The notes: generated by a model not told the origin, from the letters alone. Positions 8,190-18,963 are shown, counted from the stretch's first letter. The stretch is DNA of 64,000 nucleotides from Micromonospora fulviviridis (GCF_014648395.1 NZ_BMRA01000002.1:124001-188000), one strand, 5' to 3'. Made by a program: numbers and translations.

Positions 8190-8331
8190 CACCCTGCCCC
8201 ACGCGCCACGGACCGCCAGCGACCGGCCGGCCCGGGACACGGGGGTCCCTCAACGACATCGCCCGGCACGGCGTCCCGTGCTGCGCCGGACGACCCGGCC
8301 GTGCTCGCTCTTCGCCTCCGGAAGGTCATTC

Positions 8332-9948
<1,617 letters not shown>

Positions 9949-10193
9949 CCGCCACGCGTCAACCAGCCGTGTCGGTTTGATCACCAGCCGTAGAACACTC
10001 TCCGGTGACCTGACGGTTGCCCGTTTGTGATCGTTGACGTGGCACCCTTGGTGCACGGCACACTGTCTTCCACGCCAGGTGTGACCTCCGTCCCCGACGG
10101 GCACACAGGGAAGGCAGGGCCCGAGAAGGGTGTTGCACGATAGGTGAGCAACCGAAGAGAGTGTTCATCGGTGACGACCAGAGGAGGAAGGCG

Positions 10194-10427
10194 ATGACCC
10201 CGACCCTCACGCCGCCGCCCGAGACGGTGAGCCCCCCGGCCGCCGATGAACGGTGCGACCGCTGCAATGCTGCCGGCAAGCTCCGGATCACTCTGGCGGG
10301 TGGGAGCGAGCTGGTGTTCTGTGGGCACCACGCGAACAAGTACGCGGAGGATCTCGTGAAGATCACCGTGCGCTACGCGTCGGACCCGGAGTTCAGCTGG
10401 CGTGGCGCCGATCTGATGGCGAACTGA
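10194..10427 (+). CDS. Small zinc-ribbon-like protein (DUF7455-like)
   Basis: 77-aa protein. After a Pro/Thr-rich N-terminus (TPTLTPPPETVSPP) come ERCDRCNAAGKLRI and LVFCGHHANKYAEDL, a CxxC...CxxH set that probably binds one zinc ion. It resembles the actinobacterial DUF7455 family, usually found just downstream of the principal sigma factor as here. The function is unknown. ATG 10194 is preferred because of the strong AGAGGAGG upstream; an in-frame start at 10161 is weaker. A perfect 16-bp terminator hairpin follows. Confidence 0.8.
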   Translation: MTPTLTPPPETVSPPAADERCDRCNAAGKLRITLAGGSELVFCGHHANKYAEDLVKITVRYASDPEFSWRGADLMAN

Positions 10428-10454
10428 GTACGAGGAATCCGCAACTCGACATAA

Positions 10455-10492
10455 GCCGGCCGGAGGTCCCCAGGGACCTCCGGCCGGCTTTT
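10455..10492 (+). terminator. Intrinsic terminator, 16-bp perfect stem plus T-run
   Basis: GCCGGCCGGAGGTCCC (10455-10470) pairs fully with GGGACCTCCGGCCGGC (10473-10488) across a CA dinucleotide, followed by TTTT (10489-10492). It is one of the few hairpins here with a real T-run. Confidence 0.88.
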
Positions 10493-10512
10493 GCGTACCC
10501 CCGGACGGGAGC

Positions 10513-10572
10513 GTTGATCAAGGAGTTTGCGTCGGAATCGGGCCGGATCCCGACGCAAACCTCTTGATCAAC
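10513..10572. repeat. 60-bp palindromic dispersed repeat, copy A
   Basis: The outer 9-nt arms GTTGATCAA / TTGATCAAC are perfect and the inner arms GTTTGCGTCG / CGACGCAAAC also match. Only the three bases between them differ. It lies between the convergent small zinc protein gene and the helicase gene. Copies B (23026-23085) and C (49965-50024) have the same length and design. Confidence 0.85.
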
Positions 10573-10599
10573 CAGACCGGGCGGGGCGGGGCGGGGCGG

Positions 10600-12333
10600 T
10601 CAGAGGGTTTGGACCGTTGCAATGCGTTCTTCGAGCTGCTCGATCGTGGCCTGGGCGCTCGGGGGGCCGCCGCAGAGGCGGCGCAGCTCGGCGTGGATCT
10701 TGCCGTGGGGCTGGCCGGTGCGGTGGTGCCGGGCTGCCACGAGGGCGTTCAGCTGCCGCCGGAGGGCCACCCGACGCTGGGCGGCACTCATCGGGGCCGG
10801 GGGCGCCGTCGGGGCCGCAGCGGCCGGCTCAGCGGTCCGCTGGGTGGCCCGGCGCCGCTGCGCGGCGAGCTGCTCGGCCTGCCGCTTGGTGAGCAGCATC
10901 GAGACCTGGTCGGCGGTGAGCAGCCCCGGCAGGCCGAGGTATTCCTCCTCCTCCGGGGTGCCCGCCTGGGCGGCCGTGCCGAACGACGCCCCGTCGAAGA
11001 TCACCTGGTCCAGCTCGGCGGTGGCGGACAGTGCCGCGAACCGCTTCTCCAGCTCGCCGCTGGCCTGGTCGTCCCGCTGGGCGCGCTCCAACAGGTCGTC
11101 GTCGAGCCCGTCGGAGTCCTTCGGCTTGCCGAGCACGTGGTCCCGCTCGGCCTCCATCTCGCTGGCCAGCCCCAGCAGGTGCGGCACGCTGGGCAGGAAG
11201 ACCGAGGCGGTCTCGCCCGGCCGGCGGGCCCGGACGAACCGGCCGATCGCCTGCGCGAAGTAGAGCGGGGTGCTGGCGCTGGTCGCGTAGACGCCGACGG
11301 CCAGCCGGGGGATGTCGACACCCTCGGACACCATCCGGACCGCGACCAGCCAGCGCTGCTCGGAGGCCGCGAACGTCGCGATCCGCGCGGACGCGCCCTG
11401 GTCGTCGGAGAGCACCACAGCGGCCTTCTCACCGGTCACCTGCTCCAGCAGCTTGGCGTACGAGCGGGCCACCTGCTGGTCGCTGGCGATCACCAGGCCG
11501 CCGGCGTCGGGCATGCCGTTGTTGCGCAGCACGGTCAGCCGGGCGTCGGCGGCCCGCAGCACCTGCGGCATCCAGTCACCGGCCGGGTCCAGCGCGGTCC
11601 GCCAGGCCTGCGCGATGAGGTCCTGGGTCATCGGCTCGCCCAGCCGGGCGGCCAGTTCCTCACCGGCGTTGGTGCGCCACCGGGTCTCCCCCGAGTACGC
11701 CAGGAAGAGCACCGGCCGGACCACGCCCTCGCGCAGCGCGTCGGAGTAGCCGTAAACCGAGTCGGCGCGGGAGCGGAGCAGCCCGTCCCCGCCGCGCTCG
11801 TAGCTGACGAACGGGATCGGGTTGTCGTCGGAGCGGAACGGCGTACCGGTGAGCATCAGCCGGCGTACCGCGGGCTCGAAGGCCGCCTTGACGCCGTCGC
11901 CCCAGGTCCGCGAGTCGCCCGCGTGGTGGATCTCGTCGAGGATGACCAGCGTGCGCCGGGTCATGGTGCGCCGCCGGTGCACCTGTGGCGCCATGCCGAC
12001 CTGGGCGTACGTGACGACCGCGCCGTGGAAGTCGGCCGCGGAGTGCAGGTCGGCGTTGCGGAAGGCGGCGTCGAGCTGGATGCCGACCCGGGCGGCGGAC
12101 TCCGCCCACTGGGTCTTCAGGTGCTCGGTCGGCGCGACCACGGTGACCGCCTCGACCGTGCCGTCGTTCAGCAGTTCGGCGGCGATCCGGAGGGCGAACG
12201 TGGTCTTACCGGCGCCGGGCGTGGCGACCGCCGTGAAGTCCTCGGTGCGGCGGCGCAGGTACTCCACCATCGCCTTGCGTTGCCAGGCACGCAGGGGTGG
12301 GAACGTGTCGAGCGCCGGCAACCGCGGTGCCAC
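10600..12333 (-). CDS. SF2 DEAD/DEAH-box helicase
   Basis: 577-aa ATP-dependent helicase of superfamily 2, ResIII/XPB-like. Walker A is ATPGAGKTTFALR (about residue 38), Walker B is ILDEIHHAGD (DEIH), motif III is LTGTPFRSD and motif VI is AIGRFVRARRPGE, whose arginines contact ATP. The last 150 residues (LTKRQAEQLAAQRRRATQR and so on) are charged and helical. The substrate (DNA or RNA) is not evident. The GTG start has AGGAG about 7 nt upstream. Its conserved place next to hrdB suggests a housekeeping role, but there is no direct evidence. Confidence 0.93.
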   Translation of the reverse strand: MAPRLPALDTFPPLRAWQRKAMVEYLRRRTEDFTAVATPGAGKTTFALRIAAELLNDGTVEAVTVVAPTEHLKTQWAESAARVGIQLDAAFRNADLHSAADFHGAVVTYAQVGMAPQVHRRRTMTRRTLVILDEIHHAGDSRTWGDGVKAAFEPAVRRLMLTGTPFRSDDNPIPFVSYERGGDGLLRSRADSVYGYSDALREGVVRPVLFLAYSGETRWRTNAGEELAARLGEPMTQDLIAQAWRTALDPAGDWMPQVLRAADARLTVLRNNGMPDAGGLVIASDQQVARSYAKLLEQVTGEKAAVVLSDDQGASARIATFAASEQRWLVAVRMVSEGVDIPRLAVGVYATSASTPLYFAQAIGRFVRARRPGETASVFLPSVPHLLGLASEMEAERDHVLGKPKDSDGLDDDLLERAQRDDQASGELEKRFAALSATAELDQVIFDGASFGTAAQAGTPEEEEYLGLPGLLTADQVSMLLTKRQAEQLAAQRRRATQRTAEPAAAAPTAPPAPMSAAQRRVALRRQLNALVAARHHRTGQPHGKIHAELRRLCGGPPSAQATIEQLEERIATVQTL

Positions 12334-12518
12334 GCGTAGCTCCTCTCCGCTCGCAGGCGGGGACGGGCCCCGCCCGGCCGAGGGCCACGGGTACCGCCGC
12401 CCATGAAAACGCCCTCGCGCATGGGTGCCGCGAAGGCCGACTCAGCATAACCAGCGGGGGCGTCACGCCCCACTCGACGCCACGCTGGTCACATCCGCCC
12501 ACCCCGCCTCGACAGGGC

Positions 12519-13169
12519 TCAGACCTGCGGTCCCCGGGCGCCGGTGCGCGGCGGCCGCAGGGCCGGCACCGGGGCGGACCAGCGCCGCCGCAGCGCGATC
12601 AGGCGCAGCGCGAAGACGAGGACGGCCGCGGCGGTCAGCGGCCCCGCGGTCGCCACGCCGTACGTCGACAGCAGCGCCACCGCGATCGACCCGGCGAGCG
12701 CTGCCACGGCGTAGATCTCCCGGCGCAGCACCACGGGGATCTCGCCGGTGAGCAGGTCGCGGCCCAGCCCGCCGCCGATCGCGGTGAGCATGCCGATCAT
12801 GCAGGCGCCGACGGCCGGCACGTGGGCGTCGAGGGCCTTGAGCGTGCCGGTGACGGTGAACAGGGCGAGACCGGCCGCGTCGAGCACCAGGACGGTGGTG
12901 CGCAGCCGGGCGAACTGGGGATGCAGCCAGAAGATGGCGGCCGCGGTGACCGCCGCGGTGACCGCGTACCGCCAGTCGGCGAAGGCCAGCGGCGGCACCT
13001 CGTCGATGACCAGGTCGCGGAAGATCCCGCCGCCGAGGGCGGCCACGACGCCGACGAAGACCACCCCGAAGAGGTCGAGCCGTTTGGCCACCGCCGCGGA
13101 GGCGCCGGAGGCGGCGAAGACCGCCACACCGGTGAGGTCGGCGAGGAGCAGTGGGGTGGAGGTGGTCAC
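12519..13169 (-). CDS. TRIC-like (UPF0126/YicG family) cation channel protein
   Basis: 216-aa membrane protein with about seven hydrophobic helices arranged as an internal duplication. Each half carries a glycine-rich ALGGGIFRDL / AIGGGLGRDLLTGEIP motif, the signature of the UPF0126 family that is structurally related to eukaryotic TRIC trimeric intracellular cation channels. Bacterial members conduct monovalent cations; physiological roles are poorly defined. It starts at GTG 13169 and ends with a basic tail (LRRRWSAPV). It is co-oriented with DUF3039 upstream, 40 nt away. Confidence 0.9.
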   Translation of the reverse strand: MTTSTPLLLADLTGVAVFAASGASAAVAKRLDLFGVVFVGVVAALGGGIFRDLVIDEVPPLAFADWRYAVTAAVTAAAIFWLHPQFARLRTTVLVLDAAGLALFTVTGTLKALDAHVPAVGACMIGMLTAIGGGLGRDLLTGEIPVVLRREIYAVAALAGSIAVALLSTYGVATAGPLTAAAVLVFALRLIALRRRWSAPVPALRPPRTGARGPQV

Positions 13170-13209
13170 CGCCGCAGGTTACGCGGGCGGCCGGGGAGGC
13201 CGCCCGGGA

Positions 13210-13428
13210 TCACTCGGCGTACGAGTCGTAGATCTCCTTGCACTTCGGGCACACCGGGGAGCCCGGCTTGGCCGCCTTGGTGACCGGAAAGGTCTCGCCG
13301 CAGAGGGCCACCACGAAGGTGCCCATGACGGCGCTCTCCGCGATCTTCTCCTTGCGGACGTAGTGGAACATCTCCGGGCCGGTGTCGGCGTCCTTCAGCT
13401 CGGGACGCTCGAGAACCTCTGTACTCAC
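13210..13428 (-). CDS. DUF3039 domain-containing protein
   Basis: 72-aa protein of the actinobacterial DUF3039 family. Residues after a short N-terminus read [18 protein letters not shown] and then [14 protein letters not shown]...[11 protein letters not shown], giving cysteines that could bind a metal. The function is unknown. GTG 13428 is chosen because GGAGG precedes it by 7 nt. The frame extends upstream to 13524, but that part overlaps the divergent psuG promoter and is unlikely to be translated. Confidence 0.85.
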   Translation of the reverse strand: MSTEVLERPELKDADTGPEMFHYVRKEKIAESAVMGTFVVALCGETFPVTKAAKPGSPVCPKCKEIYDSYAE

Positions 13429-13503
13429 GTCTACACCTCCAACGGTCCAGTTTTGCAGGTCGATCCGGCCCGGTCCACCTGGGCCCGCGGCGGGAGCGGC
13501 CCG

Positions 13504-13509
13504 TACCGT
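13504..13509 (+). promoter_or_regulatory. Candidate -10 box of leaderless psuG
   Basis: TACCGT lies 7 nt before the GTG start codon of psuG and no ribosome binding site is present, which suggests a leaderless mRNA. Confidence 0.5.
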
Positions 13510-13516
13510 AGCCGAA

Positions 13517-14452
13517 GTGACCAACTTTCACATCAGTCTCGGCACCGAGGTGGCCGACGCCCTGCGCGACGGGCGTCCGGTCGTCGCCCTGGAGAGCACC
13601 ATCGTCTCGCACGGCCTGCCCCGGCCGGACAATCTTCGCGTCGCGCGCGAGATCGAGCAGGCGGTCCGGGACGCGGGGGCCGTCCCGGCCACCATCGGCA
13701 TGGTCGCCGGTGAACTGATCGTGGGGCTGGACGACGCCCAGCTCACCCGGCTCGCCACGGTCGACGGGGTGAGCAAGCTCTCGGTACGCGACCTGGCCGT
13801 GGCGGCGGCGACGGGCGCGGACGGCGCCACCACGGTGGCGGCGACCAGCGCGGTGGCCGCGGCGGCCGGGATCGGCGTCTTCGCCACCGGCGGGCTCGGC
13901 GGGGTGCACCGGGAGGCCGCGCAGACCTTCGACGAGTCCGCCGACCTGGTCACCCTGGCCCGGACCCCGATCGCGGTGGTCTGCGCCGGGGTGAAGTCGA
14001 TCCTCGACGTGGGCGCCACCCTGGAGCGGCTGGAGACCCTCGGCGTGAGCGTGGTCGGCTACCGCACCCGCCGCTTCCCCGGCTTCTACCTCACCGACGC
14101 CGGCTTCGACCTGGACTGGTCGGTGGAGTCGCCCGAGCAGGCCGCCGACGTGCTGGCCGCCCGCCGGGAGCAGGGCGTGCACCACGGCGGGCTGATCGTG
14201 GCGAACCCGCTGCCGGTGGACGAGCAGCTCGACCCGGCGCTGCACGACCGCACCCTCGCCACGGGCCTGGAGATGCTGGCCCGCGACGGGGTGACCGGCA
14301 AGGCGGTGACCCCGTTCCTGCTGGCCCACTTCCACTCCGCCACCGAGGGCGCCAGCCTGGCGGTGAACGTCCGGATCATCCTGCGCAACGCCGACCTGGC
14401 GGCGCGGATCGCGGTCGCCTCGGCGGCCCACCGCACCGTTCCCTCGGCATGA
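13517..14452 (+). CDS. psuG: Pseudouridine-5'-phosphate glycosidase
   Basis: PsuG cleaves the C-C glycosidic bond of pseudouridine 5'-phosphate to give uracil and ribose 5-phosphate. The 311-aa protein has the family signatures [15 protein letters not shown] near the N-terminus, [27 protein letters not shown], and the catalytic Lys region [10 protein letters not shown]. The start at GTG 13517 matches family N-termini (VTNFHISLG); the frame extends to 13382 but overlaps the divergent gene. It overlaps the next gene by ATGA, a sugar kinase, giving the classic kinase-glycosidase pair that salvages pseudouridine from RNA turnover. Confidence 0.95.
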   Translation: MTNFHISLGTEVADALRDGRPVVALESTIVSHGLPRPDNLRVAREIEQAVRDAGAVPATIGMVAGELIVGLDDAQLTRLATVDGVSKLSVRDLAVAAATGADGATTVAATSAVAAAAGIGVFATGGLGGVHREAAQTFDESADLVTLARTPIAVVCAGVKSILDVGATLERLETLGVSVVGYRTRRFPGFYLTDAGFDLDWSVESPEQAADVLAARREQGVHHGGLIVANPLPVDEQLDPALHDRTLATGLEMLARDGVTGKAVTPFLLAHFHSATEGASLAVNVRIILRNADLAARIAVASAAHRTVPSA

Positions 14453-15345
14453 GCCCCGCGCCACGCATCATCGTCGTCGGCGACGTGATCACCGACGTGC
14501 TCGCGGTGCTCTCCGGCCCCCTGGCCACCGGCTCGGACACCGCGGCCGGGATCCGGTTCAGCGGCGGCGGCCAGGCGGCCAACACCGCGGCCTGGCTGGC
14601 CGGACAGGGAGCGGCCGTCACCCTGGTCGCCGCCGTCGGCGACGACGAGACCGGCCGCGAGCGGGTCGCCGAGCTGGACCGGGTCGGGGTGACCTGCGCG
14701 GTGGAGCGCCACGAGGGCTACCCGACGGGCACGGTCATCGTGCTCACCCACGACGGGGAGCGCACCATGGTCAGCCAGCGGGGGGCGAACCTGCGGCTGA
14801 CCGCCGGGCACGTCGACCGGACCGTCGCGGCGGCGCCCGACGCCGGGCACCTGCACCTGTCCGCGTACACCCTGCTGGACGTCGGGTCGCGCGGCGCGGG
14901 CCTGCGCGCGCTGGCCGCGGCGCGCGAGCGCGGGCTGACCACGAGCGTCGACGCGGCCTCCGCGGCCCCGCTGCGGCGGGTCGGCACGGCCTTCCTGACC
15001 TGGGTACGCGACGTCGACCTGCTGCTGGTCAACACGGACGAGGCGACGGTGCTGGCCGGCGGGCTGGACCCGGCGGCGCAGGCCCGGGCGCTGACCTCGG
15101 TGGCCCGGCGGGTGGTGGTGAAGCGGGGCGCGGCCGGCGCGGTCTGGGTGGACCGGACCGGACTGGTCGAGACGGCTCCGGCGCCCGGGGTGGCCGTGGT
15201 GGACGTGACCGGGGCGGGCGACGCCTTCGCCGCCGGCCTGCTCACGGCCTGGCTGGCCGGCGCGACCCCCCGCGCCGCACTGACCCGGGCCGGCGACCTG
15301 GGCGCCCTGGCGGTCACCACGGTGGGCGCCCGCCCCCAGCCGTGA
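14449..15345 (+). CDS. PfkB-family carbohydrate kinase, probable pseudouridine kinase
   Basis: 298-aa ribokinase-fold kinase. The N-terminal PfkB motif is [15 protein letters not shown] and the C-terminal signature [16 protein letters not shown] holds the catalytic base Asp and the anion hole. It is translationally coupled to psuG through an ATGA overlap, so it most likely phosphorylates pseudouridine to pseudouridine 5'-phosphate, the substrate of PsuG. This role is inferred from the operon; the sequence alone only shows a PfkB sugar or nucleoside kinase. Confidence 0.88.
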   Translation: MSPAPRIIVVGDVITDVLAVLSGPLATGSDTAAGIRFSGGGQAANTAAWLAGQGAAVTLVAAVGDDETGRERVAELDRVGVTCAVERHEGYPTGTVIVLTHDGERTMVSQRGANLRLTAGHVDRTVAAAPDAGHLHLSAYTLLDVGSRGAGLRALAAARERGLTTSVDAASAAPLRRVGTAFLTWVRDVDLLLVNTDEATVLAGGLDPAAQARALTSVARRVVVKRGAAGAVWVDRTGLVETAPAPGVAVVDVTGAGDAFAAGLLTAWLAGATPRAALTRAGDLGALAVTTVGARPQP

Positions 15346-15380
15346 CGGCGGTCGGTCCGGGCGGCTGCCGCCCGGACCGG

Positions 15381-15740
15381 TCAGGGTTCGGCGTCGATGA
15401 CCTTGTGGGGGAGTTCCTCGGACGTCAGGGCCATGGGTGGGGTCTCGTCGCGGTGGCGGGGTTGGAACCGTCCGGCCAGCCGGTGCTGTTCCTTGGGCGG
15501 GCGGTCGTTGGCCAGCAGCACGGCCAGCCAGGGGATGAGCACCATCCCGAGACCGCAGAGCGGCAGCCAGAGCCAGAGCAGCGGTGCCTTGACAACGACC
15601 AGGACCGCACCGATCACCAGGCACGCGACCCGGATTCCCATCATCAGCACGTAACGCTTCTGCCGGCTGGTGAGCTGGTCGTCCTGGCTGCGCGAGGCGT
15701 CGGTGATCAGGATCGGCTGATACGCCTGACGCTTCACCAC
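15381..15740 (-). CDS. DUF3099 domain-containing membrane protein
   Basis: 119-aa protein of the actinobacterial DUF3099 family, unknown function. It opens with ILITDASRSQDDQLTSRQKRY, the family signature. Two transmembrane helices follow (MMGIRVACLVIGAVLVVV and LWLWLPLCGLGMVLIPWLAV) and then a charged cytoplasmic tail. It starts at GTG 15740. It ends 36 nt from the convergent kinase gene. Confidence 0.88.
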   Translation of the reverse strand: MVKRQAYQPILITDASRSQDDQLTSRQKRYVLMMGIRVACLVIGAVLVVVKAPLLWLWLPLCGLGMVLIPWLAVLLANDRPPKEQHRLAGRFQPRHRDETPPMALTSEELPHKVIDAEP

Positions 15741-15831
15741 GGACCTCCTCGAGGGGATTACGACTCATCCTGTCACCCCTGACGGTTGATCGGCGAAAAT
15801 CGTGACAAGGCAGTCCGTGTTACGCCCGTGG

Positions 15832-15837
15832 TACGCT
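15832..15837 (+). promoter_or_regulatory. Candidate -10 box of the leaderless toxin-like gene
   Basis: TACGCT ends 6 nt before the GTG at 15844 with no ribosome binding site between, the same geometry as at 4399 and 13504. Confidence 0.5.
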
Positions 15838-15843
15838 CGCCCC

Positions 15844-16155
15844 GTGGGCAACCGGTTCAGCTTCTCCGACGAGGCGTTGGACAACCTGCGGGTCTACGAC
15901 GTCACGCCGGGGGAAGTCTGGGAGGCCCTGCACAGCACGCGGCGGGTCATCCGGCACCTCGGGGACGACGTCATGGTGGTCTACGCGACCGACCACCGGG
16001 GGCGACGCCTCGCGGTGCTGCTGGCCGAGGCCGACGGCACCGACAACGACTGGGACATCCTCTCCGCCCGCGAACTGAGCGACGTCGAGGCCAAGCGCTA
16101 CGACGACGCGGTGCGGAGGTCACGCCGACGAGGAGGCGGTCACGATGCACCGTAA
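15844..16155 (+). CDS. BrnT-like putative toxin of a type II toxin-antitoxin pair
   Basis: 103-aa protein (VGNRFSFSDEALDNLRVYDVT start). The sequence FSDEALDNLRVYDVTPGEVWEAL, a central VMVVYATDHRGRRLAVLL strand pair, and WDILSARELSDVEAKRYDD resemble the RelE-fold BrnT ribonuclease toxins, whose last helix also reads ISAR...ERxxY. The match is by pattern only. The gene overlaps the next one by 11 nt; that gene encodes a ribbon-helix-helix-like protein, the usual antitoxin type. An upstream in-frame start at 15802 is possible, but the leaderless GTG fits better. Confidence 0.6.
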   Translation: MGNRFSFSDEALDNLRVYDVTPGEVWEALHSTRRVIRHLGDDVMVVYATDHRGRRLAVLLAEADGTDNDWDILSARELSDVEAKRYDDAVRRSRRRGGGHDAP

Positions 16156-16456
16156 CGAGGCGACCAAGCGGTTCCACGACACCGGCGACGCGCTCGCCGA
16201 CCTGATCGACGACACCCAGCCCGCGGAGCTGCCCACCCCCGACACCGACGTGCCGATGGTCAGCCGCTCGGTGCGCCTGCCGCTGGAGACGTACGAACGG
16301 GTCCGGGCGGCCGCCGAGACGCGCGGCATCGGGGTGACCACGCTCATGCGCCAGTGGATCGAGGCCGGCCTGGCCGACCTCGACGACTCCGCCACGGTCT
16401 CCCTGGCCGACGTGCGCCGGGCCCTGGCGGCGCTCTCCCGCCCCACCGCCGCCTGA
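16145..16456 (+). CDS. Ribbon-helix-helix-like putative antitoxin
   Basis: 103-aa protein with an acidic N-terminus (about 15-40: DALADLIDDTQPAELPTPD), which could be the toxin-neutralising arm. A CopG/Arc-like DNA-binding segment follows, SRSVRLPLETYERVRAAAE and GIGVTTLMRQWIEAGLADL: a beta strand followed by two helices. The ATG at 16145 lies inside the last codons of the toxin-like gene, so translation is coupled. The order (toxin first) fits BrnT-BrnA systems, where the RHH antitoxin represses the operon. Confidence 0.6.
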   Translation: MHRNEATKRFHDTGDALADLIDDTQPAELPTPDTDVPMVSRSVRLPLETYERVRAAAETRGIGVTTLMRQWIEAGLADLDDSATVSLADVRRALAALSRPTAA

Positions 16457-16460
16457 GCCG

Positions 16461-17693
16461 TCACGCCTCCGGGCCGCGGCTCTCCGGCCCCGTGCGCCCG
16501 ATCGGGGAGGCCGACATCTCCGGCGGGCGACCCCGGCTGCGCCGCGCGTCCGCCAGCGCCACCACCGCCAGCACGGCGGCCACCACCCACAGGGCCCGCA
16601 CGGCGGGACCGTGCGCCAGCAGCGGGACGAGCAGGACCAGCGCGCCCCCGCCGAGAATCCGGGGCAGCGAGATCCGGCCGAAGATCTCGTACTCGAAGCG
16701 GGCCCGGCCGGCCAGGAAGAGCAGCGGTCCGCCCACCACGAAGAGCAGCAGGGCCGCGTCGGTCCGGTGGAACGGCTCGGCGATGGCCACCTCGTAGCCG
16801 ACCGCCGTGGTGAGCACCCCGAGCACGATGACCAGGTGGGTGATCGTGGCCGACGTGCCGAGCCGGCCGGGCACGCGCGCCCGCCGCAGCGCCTCGCCGA
16901 GGAGGCGCCCGGCCCGGTGGAAGTAGATCCGCCAGAGCAGCGCCGTGGTGACGAAGGCGACCACGAAGGCGCCGGCGCCCTGGCGGGAGAACTTCTCGCC
17001 GCTGTACGTCACGCCGATGACCAGGATCGACTCGCCCAGCGCGATGAGGAAGATCTGCTGGTACCGCTCGGCCAGGTGCTCGCCGGCGATCCGCCAGCCG
17101 AGGGTCGGCGAGGATCCGAGCCGCGGCAGCGGCCAGCCCGTGAACAGGGCGGCGTAGTCGAGCAGGAGCGCGAGGGCCCAGAGCGGCAGGCGCATCTCGT
17201 CCGGGCCCAGCGCGCCGCCCAGCCAGAGCGGCGCGGTCGCCCCCGCCCAGGCGGCCAGCCGGAGCGGCACCAGCCGCCGCGGATGGCCGCGCAGCGCGGC
17301 GGCGATGACCAGGGGCCGTCCGAACATCACCGCCACGTACGCGGCGGCGAACGGCAGCGCGCGCTCCTCCAGGGCCCGTGGCAGCGCCACCCCCATCACC
17401 AGGCTGGCGAACATGGTCCCGACCACCACGGCCTGGATGACGGCCTGCTCCGGCTCGTAGCGGCTGGTCACCCAGACGGTGATCGTCCACACCAGCCACA
17501 ACACCAGGAAGAGCAGCACGGTACGGCCCACCGCGAAGGCCAGCGACCACCCGGTGGCAGGCAGGCTGTTGATGAGCCGCTGCGAGACCCGGGTCAGCGC
17601 GAAGACGAACACCAGGTCGAAGAAGAGCTCCAGGAAGGTGGCGCGCGCGGAACTCCCCGGCGGGCGCAGCAGCGCCGCAGCCCCTTCGTCCAC
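16461..17693 (-). CDS. Low temperature requirement protein A (LtrA) family, copy 1
   Basis: 410-aa polytopic membrane protein with about eleven hydrophobic segments. The hallmark N-terminus ATFLELFFDLVFVFALTRVSQ is present, as are MFASLVMGVALPRA, AGEHLAERYQQIFLIALGESIL (the most conserved LtrA block) and LLWRIYFHRAG. LtrA was named in Listeria for growth at low temperature; the biochemical activity is not known. It starts at GTG 17693. A close paralogue lies immediately upstream in the same orientation. Confidence 0.9.
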   Translation of the reverse strand: MDEGAAALLRPPGSSARATFLELFFDLVFVFALTRVSQRLINSLPATGWSLAFAVGRTVLLFLVLWLVWTITVWVTSRYEPEQAVIQAVVVGTMFASLVMGVALPRALEERALPFAAAYVAVMFGRPLVIAAALRGHPRRLVPLRLAAWAGATAPLWLGGALGPDEMRLPLWALALLLDYAALFTGWPLPRLGSSPTLGWRIAGEHLAERYQQIFLIALGESILVIGVTYSGEKFSRQGAGAFVVAFVTTALLWRIYFHRAGRLLGEALRRARVPGRLGTSATITHLVIVLGVLTTAVGYEVAIAEPFHRTDAALLLFVVGGPLLFLAGRARFEYEIFGRISLPRILGGGALVLLVPLLAHGPAVRALWVVAAVLAVVALADARRSRGRPPEMSASPIGRTGPESRGPEA

Positions 17694-17763
17694 CGTGACC
17701 CCCGTCCGCCGTCCTGCCTCCCAACGAGGCGGGCGCCGCCCCGGTTGCGTGTCCCCGGGCGGG

Positions 17764-18963
17764 TCACATCGGCGAGGCAGGGCGTTCCGGCGGGCGGCCC
17801 CGGGCCCGCAGCGCGTCCGCCACGGCCATCCCGGTCAGCACCGCCGTGACGCCGGCGGCGATGCCGAGCAGCGGCAGCCGGCTCAGCAGCGGCACCCCGA
17901 GGACCAGGAGCAGCAGGCCGACCACGCGGGACCGGGAGACCCGGCCGAACACCTCGTACTCGAACCGGGCCCGGCCGATCACGAACAGCGCCGGGCCCCC
18001 GACGATGGCCGCCACCCGGACCACGTCGGCGTGCCCCGCGGGCTCCGCGATGGCCACCTCGTAGCCGACCGCCGCGGTCACGATGCCGGCGATCATCGTC
18101 AGGTGGGTCCAGGTGGCCGACAGGCCGAGCCGGGCCGGCTGCCGGGCCTCGGCCACCGCCTCGACCAGCACCGAGCCCGCCCGGTGGAAGTAGATCCGCC
18201 AGAGCAGCACGGTGGTGGCGAAGGCGTCCACGAGGGCGATCCAGCGCAGCAGCGTGAAGTCGCTGCCGCTGAACCCGACGCCGGCCACGAAGATCATCTC
18301 GCCGAGCGCGATGATGGTGAACTGCTGGTACCGCTCGGCCAGGTGCTCGCCGGTCACCGTCCACGCCGTGGCCGACGCCCGGCCCAGCCGGGGCACCGGC
18401 CAGCCGGTGACCAGACCCAGGTAGTCGATCGCCAGGGCCACCCCCCAGCAGAGCAGCCGCAGGTCCTCCCCGACCAGGCCGCCGACGAGCCAGGGCACGG
18501 CCGAGACGGCCGACCAGACCAGGATGCGGCTGGACAGGTGCCGCTGGACGTGCCGGCGCAGCGCCACCGTCAGGTAGATCGAGCGGCCCAGCTGAATGGA
18601 GACGTACCCGGCGGCGAAGCTCAAGCCGTGCGCGCCGTACGCGTCCGGCACCGAGACCGCCATCACCAGACTGCCGAACATGGACCCGACCATTACCGCC
18701 TGGATCGGCGGTTGCTCGGGGTCGTAGTGGCTGGTGGCCCAGGCGGTCAGCGACCAGACCATCCAGAGGGCGAGCAGCAGGAACAGCGTCTGCGCCAGTT
18801 CCAGCGGGAGGCGTTCGCCGCCTATCGCCACGTCGGTGATCAGGCGCTGCGAGACCCGGGTGAACGCGAAGACGAAGACGACGTCGAGGAAGAGCTCCAG
18901 GAAGGTCGCACGGTGACTGCCCCCGCCGCCGCGCAGGAGTTCCGCCCCCCGCTCGTCCGTCAT
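17764..18963 (-). CDS. Low temperature requirement protein A (LtrA) family, copy 2
   Basis: 399-aa paralogue of the adjacent LtrA protein. It has the same blocks: ATFLELFLDVVFVFAFTRVSQ, MFGSLVMAVSVPDA, TGEHLAERYQQFTIIALGEMIF and LLWRIYFHRAGS. ATG 18963 is chosen because GGCGGGTG precedes it and because it matches the N-terminus of copy 1; the frame is open to 18999. The 70-nt gap to copy 1 suggests one transcript. The sequences differ at many positions, so the duplication is not recent. Confidence 0.9.
   Translation of the reverse strand: MTDERGAELLRGGGGSHRATFLELFLDVVFVFAFTRVSQRLITDVAIGGERLPLELAQTLFLLLALWMVWSLTAWATSHYDPEQPPIQAVMVGSMFGSLVMAVSVPDAYGAHGLSFAAGYVSIQLGRSIYLTVALRRHVQRHLSSRILVWSAVSAVPWLVGGLVGEDLRLLCWGVALAIDYLGLVTGWPVPRLGRASATAWTVTGEHLAERYQQFTIIALGEMIFVAGVGFSGSDFTLLRWIALVDAFATTVLLWRIYFHRAGSVLVEAVAEARQPARLGLSATWTHLTMIAGIVTAAVGYEVAIAEPAGHADVVRVAAIVGGPALFVIGRARFEYEVFGRVSRSRVVGLLLLVLGVPLLSRLPLLGIAAGVTAVLTGMAVADALRARGRPPERPASPM

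Noticed and set aside
8278..8331. Upstream start for the principal sigma factor
   Set aside because: The start at 8278 has no ribosome binding site, whereas GTG 8332 has GGAAGG at the right distance.
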